From assembly GCA_964036155.1 (NCBI GenBank), contig OZ038423.1, positions 48,499,249 through 48,563,248 on the forward strand: a DNA stretch of 64,000 nucleotides, in the 5' to 3' direction. Position 1 is the first letter of the stretch. Each line of letters begins with the position of its first letter. Of this stretch, positions 50,301 through 59,205 are shown piece after piece. Made by a program: the position numbers and the translations under genes. The notes below the pieces were generated by a model, which had not been told where the DNA came from, searched no databases, and saw only the letters and a list, made by a program, of their open reading frames with translations. Source of the DNA: Diploscapter coronatus (taxonomy: Eukaryota; Nematoda; Chromadorea; Rhabditida; Rhabditidae).

Positions 50301-53300
50301 TTCAACTGACTTCCACCGTATTCATCAAAATATATTTTGCCCTAAATTACTGACTCTCTAAAATTTGATGCGTAAATGCAAAACTGCTGTTGTGGAATGA
50401 ACCGACTGTACGTGAAAGTCAAGGAGCGGCTAGGAGGAAGTCCGAACCATCACCATGGGACGAGTCCCGGACCGAGCATCCGAAAAATCTCCGGTCCGAG
50501 GTCCCAGTCGGTCGAAAGACATTATTCGCCCGCAGCCATCGAGACCGAGTCGATCGAAAGAAACAGCGACTATCTCTCGGGGGGGCTCACGAAATTCCCC
50601 ATCTCAGCCCCTGGAACCCCCAGAACTCCCCGATTAGGAGGCCTACACCCAAATTATGCGTCGAAACGGAAACCGGAGGTCAATTTTTGAATAGGTTTTT
50701 AAACGTTTCAAGACTCAAACAGATTTTGTGAGATTTAATTTGAGAAGGGAAGGTAATGTTAAGAGAATTGTCTGGATACGTCTCGAAATATGCGAGGTTT
50801 CATTAGATGACTTTATATTTGATGCTGGTAAAATGTTGAATTCCAAGGCTATAAAATCATAAAAAGTACCAATAGTAAAGTTCCTGTAATTTTATGAAAG
50901 TTGATTTTCAGGTGGCCGTCGCTCCTCAAATTTCTGGCGGAAGACGCTATTCCGGACACAGAGACAGCGACCAGCATGTTCATGGGTGAGTTGGAAAAAT
51001 TAAAAAATCGAATTTTTGAAAAATTAGACTGTTTTCAAGATTTTCTACCATTAAATAAAAACGCGAGAGAAATTGCTTCTTCAAGAATTTTTCAGTTTCT
51101 CTAAAAACCACCCCGTTCACAGGTTTGCTTGTTTGTCTTTCGAAATTTGAGAAGCCAATAAAATGGATGAGGCGCGTCCTTTCGACTGTGAGGAATGACC
51201 AGAGGGCAGTGGCCTTGCACGAGAACAATAGTATGAGAAAATAAGAGGGAAGAGAGATAAGGGAAATTAACGATGAGGGGAATAGTATGCAAATTTTGGA
51301 GGTAGAAAAAGAAAAATAGACTAATTGGCATACGAATTGACTGGGGAAAGGTCTGCCTATTTTGTGAGGATCGACGAATAAAACTAAGAAACGATTTTTT
51401 ATTTTTGGAACGGAAATAACCGCATAAGCATTCCAAGAAATGATAATAAGGCTATCGAAAAATGTTGAAACTTACAAGAATTTATTTATAAAAACTTTTT
51501 TTACTATTATCGACAAATTGAAAAGATCGAATAGTTGATAAATTAGAAAATGATATTCCAATTCTGAAAACTTATTTTTTTCAAATAATTTTATTCCAGA
51601 AGCCCCTACAACCGTCGGAACAGCAGCAGCCAGGGTCTCGACCTGCCCGCCTACAACAGTGTCATGTCGAGGATGACTGGCGATGAGAGGATCGGTAAAA
51701 TTATCGATTGTTCAAAATTTGTTGCTTTTTGACAGTTTACAATGATTGGAATAATTGAATGGGAAAATGCAGTTTTCGTGCATAAACGGAAAGAGGATTG
51801 ATATGCAAAGTAGACGAGAAGGAGAAACTGAGTTGACAAAATGCCAGAAAGTGAAATTTTTTCCAATGGAAAATCATACAAATTCTCATCTATTTACTGG
51901 GAATTTTGAATTTTTGGTTGACGTCAGCTGAAATATAATGTTTTATCGAAGTAAAAAGGAATCTCGGACATTTTTTAAAACATACAAATTCGTTGGTTCC
52001 TTCAGAGGACGATATCTTACCAATTCAACTCACTCTCATCCAGAAATCTTGTGAAAGTTTAGACCCTACCAAGTTCTAATTTTTCGAAAATCTAATAATA
52101 ATAGTCCAAATTTTCAGTGGACGGACCCTCTCTTGGCACCCCCACCTCTTCGAATTCGTCGACTGCCGCGGAGCAGCTGAGAGTGTCGATGCTCGAGCAG
52201 AAAGTCAACGAGCTGCAGGCACAGCTTTCGCAGATCAGACCTCAACCACAGCTGCAGCAAGGCTATGGACAGAATTCCAGGGGTAAGTGTAATTTTTTTA
52301 TTTTGGATAAAAAGATCTTTTATTTAAAAGAAAAATTGACAGAATCCTAGAGGTAACCGTGATTTGTTCCTGAAAATTAAAAAAATTTAATTATGCCAGA
52401 GATAATAATGACTTTTCTTTGAAAATTGAACAAGTTTTGAGCATGGGGTAATGACAAAGTTGAGAATGTGATTTTATGAAGGTTGAAATTATGAATTGAC
52501 TTGAAATTTCGGCACCTTTCAATCAGAAATAGCAAAATGTTATGACTTCTGGCCATTTTGATAAGGCAGAAAGGTTACTATTTTCGATTTGATAAAATCT
52601 GAAGGAATATTCACTTTAAAAATTGACTAATTTTCAGACTTGTACGAAATGGAAGACGAATTGCTCAAGACCAAGGATCAGTACAAACAACTGCAACAGT
52701 CCTATCGCAAAATTACCAAACAGAACGATGCCATGCAGCAGGTAAATTTTTAGATTTGATATTTTTTCAAATTTGTATATTGTTCAGGAATACGAGCACA
52801 CGATCCAGCAACTGACCAACGAGTTGGACAGGGCTAAATTGGATCTCGAAGAGTTCCAGCAGAAGTGCGGTTTTTGAAGTTTAAAAATCAAGTTTCTGAG
52901 AAAACACTTTCTATATTTCTGAAATCTTTTAGCAATTCTAAGCTTCTTCGATAAAATATTTTATGACCTTCGAAAAAGAATGAAGAATTGTTTTTATGGA
53001 GATTGAAAAATTTGACATTTTCAGGCAATACGAAATGGAAGAGAAGCTGGCGATGGTTCAGGAAAAGTCCTCCACTCCCGGAGCTGTCGATCAAATGAAA
53101 ACCAGAGAGCTGCAGGCCAAAACCGAGCAGATCAGGCAGCTGGTAGACCGGTTTTATTGTTTTTTGAAAAATAGCTTATTTTTCCGTAAAATTACATTTA
53201 TTTTTTTATAAACTTACTTGATTTTCGTTGAAACATGAAAAAATTGGACAAGAAATTCACTTTGAACTTGGATTTTCCCTTTTCTATGATTGTGAATAGC

Positions 53301-55682
53301 ATACTTCAACTGAATCAATTTCTTTAAAAAAAATCATTGAAATACGAAATATTTTGAAAATTACTAAAATTTCAGCAAATCGAGTTGACTAACCACCGCA
53401 CGGATTTGGCCGCGCTGGAGCTGATGAAGAAAGACTACGACAAGCTCAAGGGCGAATTCGAGTATCAGAAATCGAAATTGGATGAGCTTCAGAGGGCGAA
53501 CGACGACAAGGACGACAGAATCAGAGATCTGCAGGTGAGAGATTTTTAAAAAAATTTTTAGCAGGACAAAAATGCAAACTATCGTTTTTTGGAATTTACA
53601 ATTTGTTGAAATCTATCGACATGTTAAAATACAATGACATATCTATCATTGGTCTACTAATTTTGAATGAAGTAATAAACTTTTTTTTATATTCTCGAAA
53701 CATCTTTTTTAAATAAAAATTTTATTTTTTAGCGCACGTTGAACGCCCAACGTCTCGACCTGCAAGCAGCTGCCTGTCAACAGTCCTGCAGTTCGGGCTC
53801 GACACCTGTGGCCGACGATGCGGAATCACTTGCTGGTGGGCAAATTATTGATTTTTAAAAAAAAAAAAAATTCTAAAAATTGCATATTTTTAGACTTTTA
53901 ATGTCTGCTGAAATCATTTACAGATAAAAAGGAAACTCATGTCTACCTTTTTCTTGTCAAAAATTTCCGAAATTAACATTTCTAAAAGAATTTCTGTCCA
54001 TATTTCTTTCAAAGATATGCAAGAAATTATTAGCATAATTATAAATGTTTTATTGATTTTTTTTGCAATTTTTAATTGATTTTTCAGACGTAATGGCCCG
54101 CTCGATGTACGCGGCGATCCCCTCGCAGACACGCAATTCTCGCACGGTCACCCCAAGGACATACACCAAAGCGCACACCACGCTGGGTGGCATGGAGAGT
54201 CCGACTCTGTCCAATAAGAGATCGACTAGGTATATTCGATTTTGTTTACTTTCAGGCAATTTATCCAACCCTTAAGGCTGTCTATTGACCTTGTTAGAAG
54301 TTATTTCGAGTTGAATATTTTTAAGCTTATAAAAATGATCCGAAAGTAAAACTAGGTTTTTCAAATAATTAGTTCTAATCGATGATTTTTGAAGGATATG
54401 GAATTCTTAGTGCGAGGCCATAAAAACGCTAAATTCCGTTTCCAATAGATTTTACCTGAGAAATATGTGAGCATATTCGAAGAGGAAGAATATGATATGA
54501 GAAAAATGTAATGAAAATGATTCATTTTATAATTTTAAGTGGCAGCAGGAATCGCCTGCCCCTAATGCCGTCCGTCCTGACTAAGTCCTATTCGAACTTC
54601 AACCTCAACTCGACCGGCGGCGGCCCAATCAGCGAGATCACACCCCAAATGAGCCAGGCAATTCGGTCAGTTGATTTTGTGCATTTCTAAAAAAAACTCG
54701 AGAAATTGTTTCAAAGCTGAGATATTCTCGAACGCCTCATTAGAAATTTAGTAAATACCAAATAATCATTTTCTCCTTCATCTAAAATAGCTTGTATCGA
54801 ATTAAGAAAAGTCATAAACCCATTTTTCAGCTCGCAAGAGAAGAAACTGCTGGACAGTCAGCTGCTGGTGCGTTCTCTGCTAGGCACACTCCAGAAAGTC
54901 GCCAACGGCGAGCAGCCCGACATCTCCAGGCTCTTGGGAATTAAAAGTAAGGATTTTTTTTGTTATTTTTCTAAAATTTTATTATTTTTCTTTAAATTTT
55001 ACGCACCAATTTTTCCAAAACTTTTCAGTTTAAGATGTTTCTTTTCAAATTTTATGCCGTGAACTTTTCTTACGAAAATTTCACTTTCCATTACTATTAC
55101 CTCTATATGTATTCATTTTTGTTATTTTTTCAACGTAAAAGTTCTAATTTGAATTTTTCGAGATTTTCTTTTAATTTTTCATTTCCAGCCGAATCGATGT
55201 CCGAGTCCGAAACGGAGCAAGTCGAGCCCGACTCTAGTCCGCTCACGATCACCGCTGCTGAGAAGAAGGTGGGATTTTGTTATCTCTACCCAGATACGAG
55301 TCATACATTATATCTACTGAATAACAATGCATATTGCGAAATTTTTAAACACCCTCAAAGAGCACTCGACTTTAATCTATTCTATGACTTTTCTCTCGAT
55401 TTTTATGTTCTATCTCATAATAAACAACCTCGAGATTAATCATGCATTTCAGAGATGCATATTTTGGAAGTGAACAGTTTCATTGATTTTTATTCATTCT
55501 TTCTGACAGTCCGAAATAATAAAAATGACTTAATTTAAATTTTTCAGTTGCACGACCAAGACGACAGGATGGCGAGGTTGGAGAGCGATCTGGAGACGAT
55601 CCGCACGCTGATGCAGCGGCTGTACGAGGAGAGGATCGACGATACTCTGACCGGGGGAGACGACGTTTGCCGCGTCCAGTAA
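29388..55682 (+). CDS. Large coiled-coil scaffold, AJM-1-like apical junction protein
   Basis: Exons: 29388-29463, 29654-29781, 30061-30199, 30292-30329, 32832-33507, 34147-34344, 38538-38611, 38893-39003, 39247-39369, 39667-39797, 42850-43006, 43170-43262, 50912-50985, 51600-51694, 52118-52282, 52638-52741, 52788-52864, 53025-53142, 53376-53534, 53733-53835, 54088-54229, 54540-54665, 54831-54946, 55189-55268, 55548-55682. Every join keeps phase, giving 1145 residues. Residues 1-700 are Ser/Arg/Pro-rich and probably disordered. About 722-935 form one long coiled coil (from EQLRVSMLEQKVNELQAQL to DRIRDLQRTLNAQRLDLQ). A second, short one (MARLESDLETIRTLMQRLY) precedes the C-terminus GGDDVCRVQ. 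No kinase, PDZ or AAA motif is seen. Length, the ~200-residue coiled coil, long introns and several promoters fit nematode AJM-1, the epithelial junction partner of DLG-1. That identity is inferred, about 50% sure; the gene model is much firmer. Confidence 0.85.
30330..32831 (+). other. Long intron 4 of the scaffold gene
   Basis: 2.5 kb of AT-rich DNA between a 38-base microexon and the largest exon. Frames such as 32519-32851 are T-rich background. No nested gene is seen. A segment at about 30590-31000 is purine-rich and may be inserted DNA. Confidence 0.45.
34345..38364 (+). other. Long intron 6 of the scaffold gene, likely holding a promoter
   Basis: A 4-kb T-rich interval ending at the internal first exon 38365-38428. 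Its 3' part should contain the promoter of that isoform. No exon with matching phase was found inside it. Confidence 0.45.
38365..38428 (+). CDS. Alternative first exon of the scaffold gene (isoform 2)
   Basis: ATG at 38365 opens MCLVCYGQYVAQQTLNYFGV and runs to a GTGGGT donor in phase 1, exactly the phase accepted by the exon at 38538. No acceptor lies immediately upstream, so it reads as a first exon. The resulting protein would have 748 residues and lack the first 419 or so of the long form. Two cysteines near the start are possible palmitoylation sites (inference). Confidence 0.6.
39798..42374 (+). other. Long intron 10 of the scaffold gene, likely holding a promoter
   Basis: 2.6 kb upstream of the internal first exon 42375-42550. 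T-rich frames such as 40211-40591 are intronic background. Nothing else is seen. Confidence 0.45.
42375..42550 (+). CDS. Alternative first exon of the scaffold gene (isoform 3)
   Basis: ATG at 42375 opens MGQKEQKPLKRTKRVDEGQI, a 58-codon exon ending AGGAG/GTCGAA in phase 2, which matches the exon at 42850. The predicted isoform has 639 residues. The exon is basic at first, then has SCSCAD and an acidic ECSEINGEEE stretch. Gly at position 2 fits N-myristoylation only loosely, because the usual Ser/Thr at position 6 is missing. Confidence 0.65.
43263..49381 (+). other. Longest intron of the scaffold gene (distal part of about 7.6 kb)
   Basis: T-rich intronic DNA up to the candidate cassette exon at 49382. 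The motif GCGCGATGCGCG occurs at 45712-45723 and again at 48658-48669, notable in such AT-rich sequence and possibly regulatory. No exon in phase was found. Confidence 0.45.
49382..49465 (+). CDS. Candidate cassette exon of the scaffold gene
   Basis: A strong acceptor (CTGTCTTTCCAG) opens a GC-rich 84-base segment that reads KPFRPSVSFHGPGTGIDELI in phase 0. A GTGACT donor keeps phase 0, so it can be inserted between exons 43170-43262 and 50912-50985 without a frame change. If not spliced out at that donor, the frame stops at 49486 and would give a short C-terminus. Confidence 0.4.
49982..50056 (+). CDS. Candidate cassette or terminal exon of the scaffold gene
   Basis: After an excellent acceptor (CCATTTTTCCAG) the frame reads RSTPTLLGERLPRSLVQFAP in phase 0 to a stop at 50054-50056. 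A weak GTTCAA donor after 50026 would make it a 45-base phase-neutral cassette instead. It could also be a leader exon of the 50376 isoform. Confidence 0.3.
   Translation, partial: RSTPTLLGERLPRSLVQFAPLRFP
50376..50678 (+). CDS. Alternative first exon of the scaffold gene (isoform 4)
   Basis: ATG at 50376 opens MQNCCCGMNRLYVKVKERLG; 101 codons run to a GTCAAT donor in phase 0, the phase accepted by the exon at 50912. No good acceptor lies at its left edge, and the preceding 150 bases are not T-rich, so they look like a 5' leader. The isoform would have 598 residues, keeping all of the coiled coil. The triple cysteine after Asn-3 is a plausible palmitoyl anchor. The exon body is Ser/Pro-rich with several SP and TP sites, such as APGTPRTPR. 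Confidence 0.7.
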
Positions 55683-56800
55683 GAAATTCTCCAACTACGG
55701 TGGAGATCCCGTACGATAAACAAATTCTTGTGCGATCCCAAACCCGTCGTAGTGAGTCCAATTATTTTCACTGGTCCTTGACAGTCGGAAATTAGAACAT
55801 TTTGAGAAGATGTCAAAGCCAGTGGTTGAGAAAGCGAGACGTGCCTAAATACGAACCAACTCTAAGGAACCATATTTTCTAGGTTTTTGGGACTTGAAAT
55901 TATTCTTTGAAAAATGGAAATTTCGATTTTCAAGGCCTAAGACCCCGAACTTCTCTTGATTTTCAGCAGAGAAGATTGAGTTTTATCTTCGATTTTTGCG
56001 AGTTCCTTCAAATGCGATTTACCATCATTCTTGTACACATATTCCTGAAACATACAAATCTAGGAGGCCATCGTTTTTATTAGAATTTTCCTCATGAAAT
56101 AGTGATATTTTACTATGAAGCGCCATATTTGAGGCAATTTTTGTTGAAATTCAAAAATTCTTTATGATATTTTTATCTCCGAAACTTGAATTTCAACGAA
56201 TCTAGAATATTTTACCGACTCGTTTAAAATGTGAATATTTCTGAAGGTTCATTTGAATTGTATCACTGCCTAAAAATTCCCTCCAAAATTGGATTTATCC
56301 CTAAAATTTTGATGATCATTTCTTCCGGCATTTCCGCATAATTCTTCATCAATTTTGTGCCTCAGAATTTTCTGGAGTTTTATCGATTTTACTTGTTATC
56401 ATTTTTATGAAAAATTGTTCAATGCACTCTAGACTCGTTTAAACATTTTTGATTATATAAAAATGCGGTTTAAAGTTTTTCTTGATTATCTGACATGATT
56501 GAACCCCATTTTTGGATTTGATTTTTAGTGGCAACTTCAGATCATAAATGAACTCAAAAACCTAATTTATTCCTTGATTTTAACCTTTCCACTGCAAAAT
56601 ATTCAAACTTTTTATTCGGCATCGTTGTCTATCAAAAATTTTATCTTCATACTTGAATACATCCTCTTTCATGACCATATTTTACTTATATCGATGATTT
56701 TATTCCTGTACAATTATATTTTTGCATATAGAGGAAGTGTTTCATAGATTTGCGGGATATAGCAAACATTTGAAAGAAGAAGAAATAAAGTTTAAAACGC
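55683..56800 (+). terminator. 3' UTR and poly(A) signal of the scaffold gene
   Basis: About 1.1 kb of AU-rich sequence after the stop; AATAAA at 56784-56789 is the first good signal. The length leaves room for post-transcriptional control. Confidence 0.5.
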
Positions 56801-57389
56801 CTTTTGAAAGTTTATTTTTTAATATAATTTGTATACACTGAATTCTAAGGACAGACTATCAATAAGTGAATAGAAATAATAGGTCGATCCGAAAATTCTT
56901 AACTTTAGTGCTATTTTATTATTTTTAATATTATAATTCACAGAAATAAATTACAAAACACATTGCAAAATAAAGAGTAAAAAAATGATGAAAATGTCAA
57001 AATACAAATTACAAGAACTTCAATTAATATTTCAGAAAAGTGTATGAATGGATTCTAAATGGAAATATTTACTATTTCAGATGGACCATATAATAGACAA
57101 GATTTGAAGGATTTAAAATAGCATAATGGGTTTAGAGTTAACCTTGGCGCATAATAATTGACTCAGGAAAAAGGTAAGTACGATATATCATACACGTTGT
57201 GACCAATCAATACCGTTACATTTTTACTTATCTTGACTATATTATTTGTTTTGGAGCACAATAATTATAAAATGTCCCGATATTTCTTAATTACAGAAAA
57301 ACAACGATATTCAAAAAGTGAGATGCAGGAAATGATCAAGAACGGGTAAAGATCAAAGAAAGGGAAAAGAGAAAATAAACAAACGAGGC
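56801..57389. other. Intergenic AT-rich stretch
   Basis: It lies between the scaffold 3' end and the minus-strand small gene. No frame or repeat of note. Confidence 0.4.
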
Positions 57390-57826
57390 TCAATAGCAGC
57401 CGTTCATTTCTTTTGCCTTTTCTCTCACCCATGACATTGCCAGACCGATCGATAACGCAAGGAACATCACTAGCAAGGAGACCCTTTTAGGATCCCGTGG
57501 GGATCTCGGAACGAAAGTAGGCTCATTTGAAAGAACGTAAAATTCTAAAAGTTGATTCATGTAACTGTTTCAGCAAAAGTGCAAAACAAAACAATACCAA
57601 ACCAAAGACAATATCAAACCAAAATAACACTAACACCAACGTCACAACTCCAGCACCAAAGCAAAATTCAAAAAATTAACATGCATTGCATTTGTTGCAT
57701 CTCATTTTCATGCTCATACTCTCTCACACTATCAGAATTTTTAATCTCATAACTCTCTCCTCCTGAAAATCCATCAATTGATAAAACTAAAACTATCCAA
57801 TTAAAAAAAAAAAACCAACCAATCAT
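57390..57826 (-). CDS. Possible 64-residue single-pass membrane protein
   Basis: Minus-strand exons 57826-57820, 57762-57730 and 57544-57390 (7, 33 and 155 bases) join in phase 1. The acceptors are GGATTTTCAG and AACTTTTAG. The reading is MIGGESYEIKNSD, then KFYVLSNEPTFVPRSPRDPK, a hydrophobic helix SLLVMFLALSIGLAMSW at about residues 41-57, and a short charged tail VREKAKEMNGCY. The last exon is clearly GC-richer than its AT-rich surroundings and is the best-supported part. The 7-base first exon is the weakest part; upstream coding exons may be missing. A membrane helix near the C-terminus would fit a tail-anchored or type I small membrane protein. Family not recognised. Confidence 0.45.
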
Positions 57827-57985
57827 TTCAAATACTTCTTTGTCATCATCCAATTATCCCATTGATGTCATTTTCTAAAAGTTGCAAAAAAAATCGTCTC
57901 TTTTCATCCATAAGAATGCAAAAAAGAATCGACATGAAGCTGATGCCAGAATTCAAGCAAGTGCATTCAAAAGGTTGAATTCAAT

Positions 57986-58056
57986 GGCCCCTTGTAGTTC
58001 CCATCCTTTTTTTCCATGCCATTTTTCACAAAATAGGATGTGAACTACAGTAGGCC
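57986..58056. repeat. 71-base hairpin, miRNA-precursor-sized
   Basis: GGCC, TGTAGTTC and CATCCT on the left pair with AGGATG, GAACTACA and GGCC on the right, with small bulges and a ~25-base loop. Its outer arm GGCC..TTGTAGTT is shared with the hairpin at 22504-22556, which points to a tiny transposon family rather than a conserved microRNA. Confidence 0.5.
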
Positions 58057-58109
58057 AAATTCAGTCGGTCAGCTTTCTCTTTTCGCCCAAAACTTATTTA
58101 CGAGAATTC

Positions 58110-58606
58110 CTAATGGAATGTGCCGTTCTCAGATAGGCAGATTCCTTGCAACTGGCCTATAAAAACGTCGACAGGTATTAAATTTTCGTCGGTTAAAAGT
58201 ACAAGATGCATTACTCGAATCTTTTGTGCGTGTTCAAAGATAGATGATAAAAACTGCCTGCAATATGGTTCGTATTTTTTCTGCATTACGATCTTAAAAC
58301 TCGAAAAGATTTTTAAGAAAGTGAAACATTTCGAAAACTCTAGAACGAAACGAAGCTAACTATTTTACTTAAATCATTCAAACTGCATACTCGAGGTAGA
58401 ACGGTATCAAAAAAACCGGAAAGCAAAAGTCGAAATCCTATTGTACAAGACTTTACATATCAGTCTAGGGATTAACCGGGTCCGAAATGGGACTTGAAAA
58501 TTTTGAGATAAACCCCACGAATCATATACCATACGATATAGAGCAGAAAAATGAAGACTTTAAAACTGATCGAACTATGAATCTGAAATCGAGTTCGTTT
58601 GTACCG
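58110..58606 (-). pseudogene. Truncated gene or relic, glycosyltransferase-like N-terminal part
   Basis: Minus-strand segment 58292-58110 contains a frame beginning MQKKYEPYCRQFLSSIFEHA and continuing KIRVMHLVLLTDENLIPVD, ending at a stop 58110-58112. The pattern of a helix followed by a HLVLLTDE strand resembles the start of the GT-A fold in family-8-type transferases (from memory, weak). Two upstream segments phase into it: 58606-58477 (basic, then a helix VFIFLLYIVWYMI, as in a type II Golgi anchor) and 58437-58361 via a weak GTTAGC donor. The rest of a catalytic domain, about 250 residues, is missing from the next 700 bases, and no starting ATG was found. It is therefore probably a broken gene or a partial duplicate. 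It could also be a short unrelated gene. Confidence 0.35.
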
Positions 58607-58708
58607 CTGCAAGACATTTTCTAATTAATATGAGTTAAGTACAAACTTTATTCATATCAGCTGTTAGCACTAAGTATATAAAAGTAACTTTCGACTTATA
58701 GAACAAAT

Positions 58709-58925
58709 TCAGTCATAAGCGGCAAGCAGGAAATGACAAATTGGCGCATTATCTCCGTGGATTTGACGAATCGAGAAAATGATGGCACGCAATAACAAAA
58801 TTCGAAACTGTAAGAAGGAGGATAGGTCCATCATTTTTGCGGTTTGTTATATCCACGAAAGTCATGCATCAATTCGTAATTTTCAAGCTGCTATTATAGG
58901 CATATACTTTTCCAGCTGCCCTCAT
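58709..58925 (-). CDS. Possible 38-residue peptide, two exons
   Basis: Exons 58925-58908 and 58807-58709 (18 and 99 bases, phase 0) are separated by an intron with an excellent acceptor (CTCCTTCTTACAG). The peptide starts MRAAGKFRILLLRAIIFSIR and ends HFLLAAYD; minus-strand AATAAA lies at 58652-58647. The plus strand of the same stretch is also open (58783-58932, 49 residues), so the call is fragile. Confidence 0.2.
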
Positions 58926-59205
58926 GAATAATTTCACTAAATTGATCGCCGCATGTCTGAAGAAATTCTTAGCAGTTCATTTATTGAGTTTAGTAGTTTC
59001 TCGAGAAACCATATTTCATTTCTTTTTCTAATAATTCTAAATATTTCGCTAGCTTAACACTAAAGCTGCGGCATATTGTTATATTTACCAAGATAAATCA
59101 GTGGTTATATTTCTAATTGCTAATTGATACTCTTCACTATCAATGAGGTGAATGTTACGCGGCATCCATTTAATTCAATGCAATTTTAGGGCCTAAATAG
59201 TTATC

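Noticed and set aside
51101..51436. 111-codon minus-strand frame in a scaffold intron
   Set aside because: Complement of a purine-rich intron. No splice sites and no family features.
55035..55439. 134-codon frame covering scaffold exon 24
   Set aside because: Only the part from 55189 to 55268 is exon. The flanks are intron read-through, with clear TTTCCAG and GTGGGA borders.
58783..58932. 49-residue plus-strand ORF beginning MARNNKIRNC
   Set aside because: No promoter or splice context; the opposite strand of the same bases has a better-spliced candidate.
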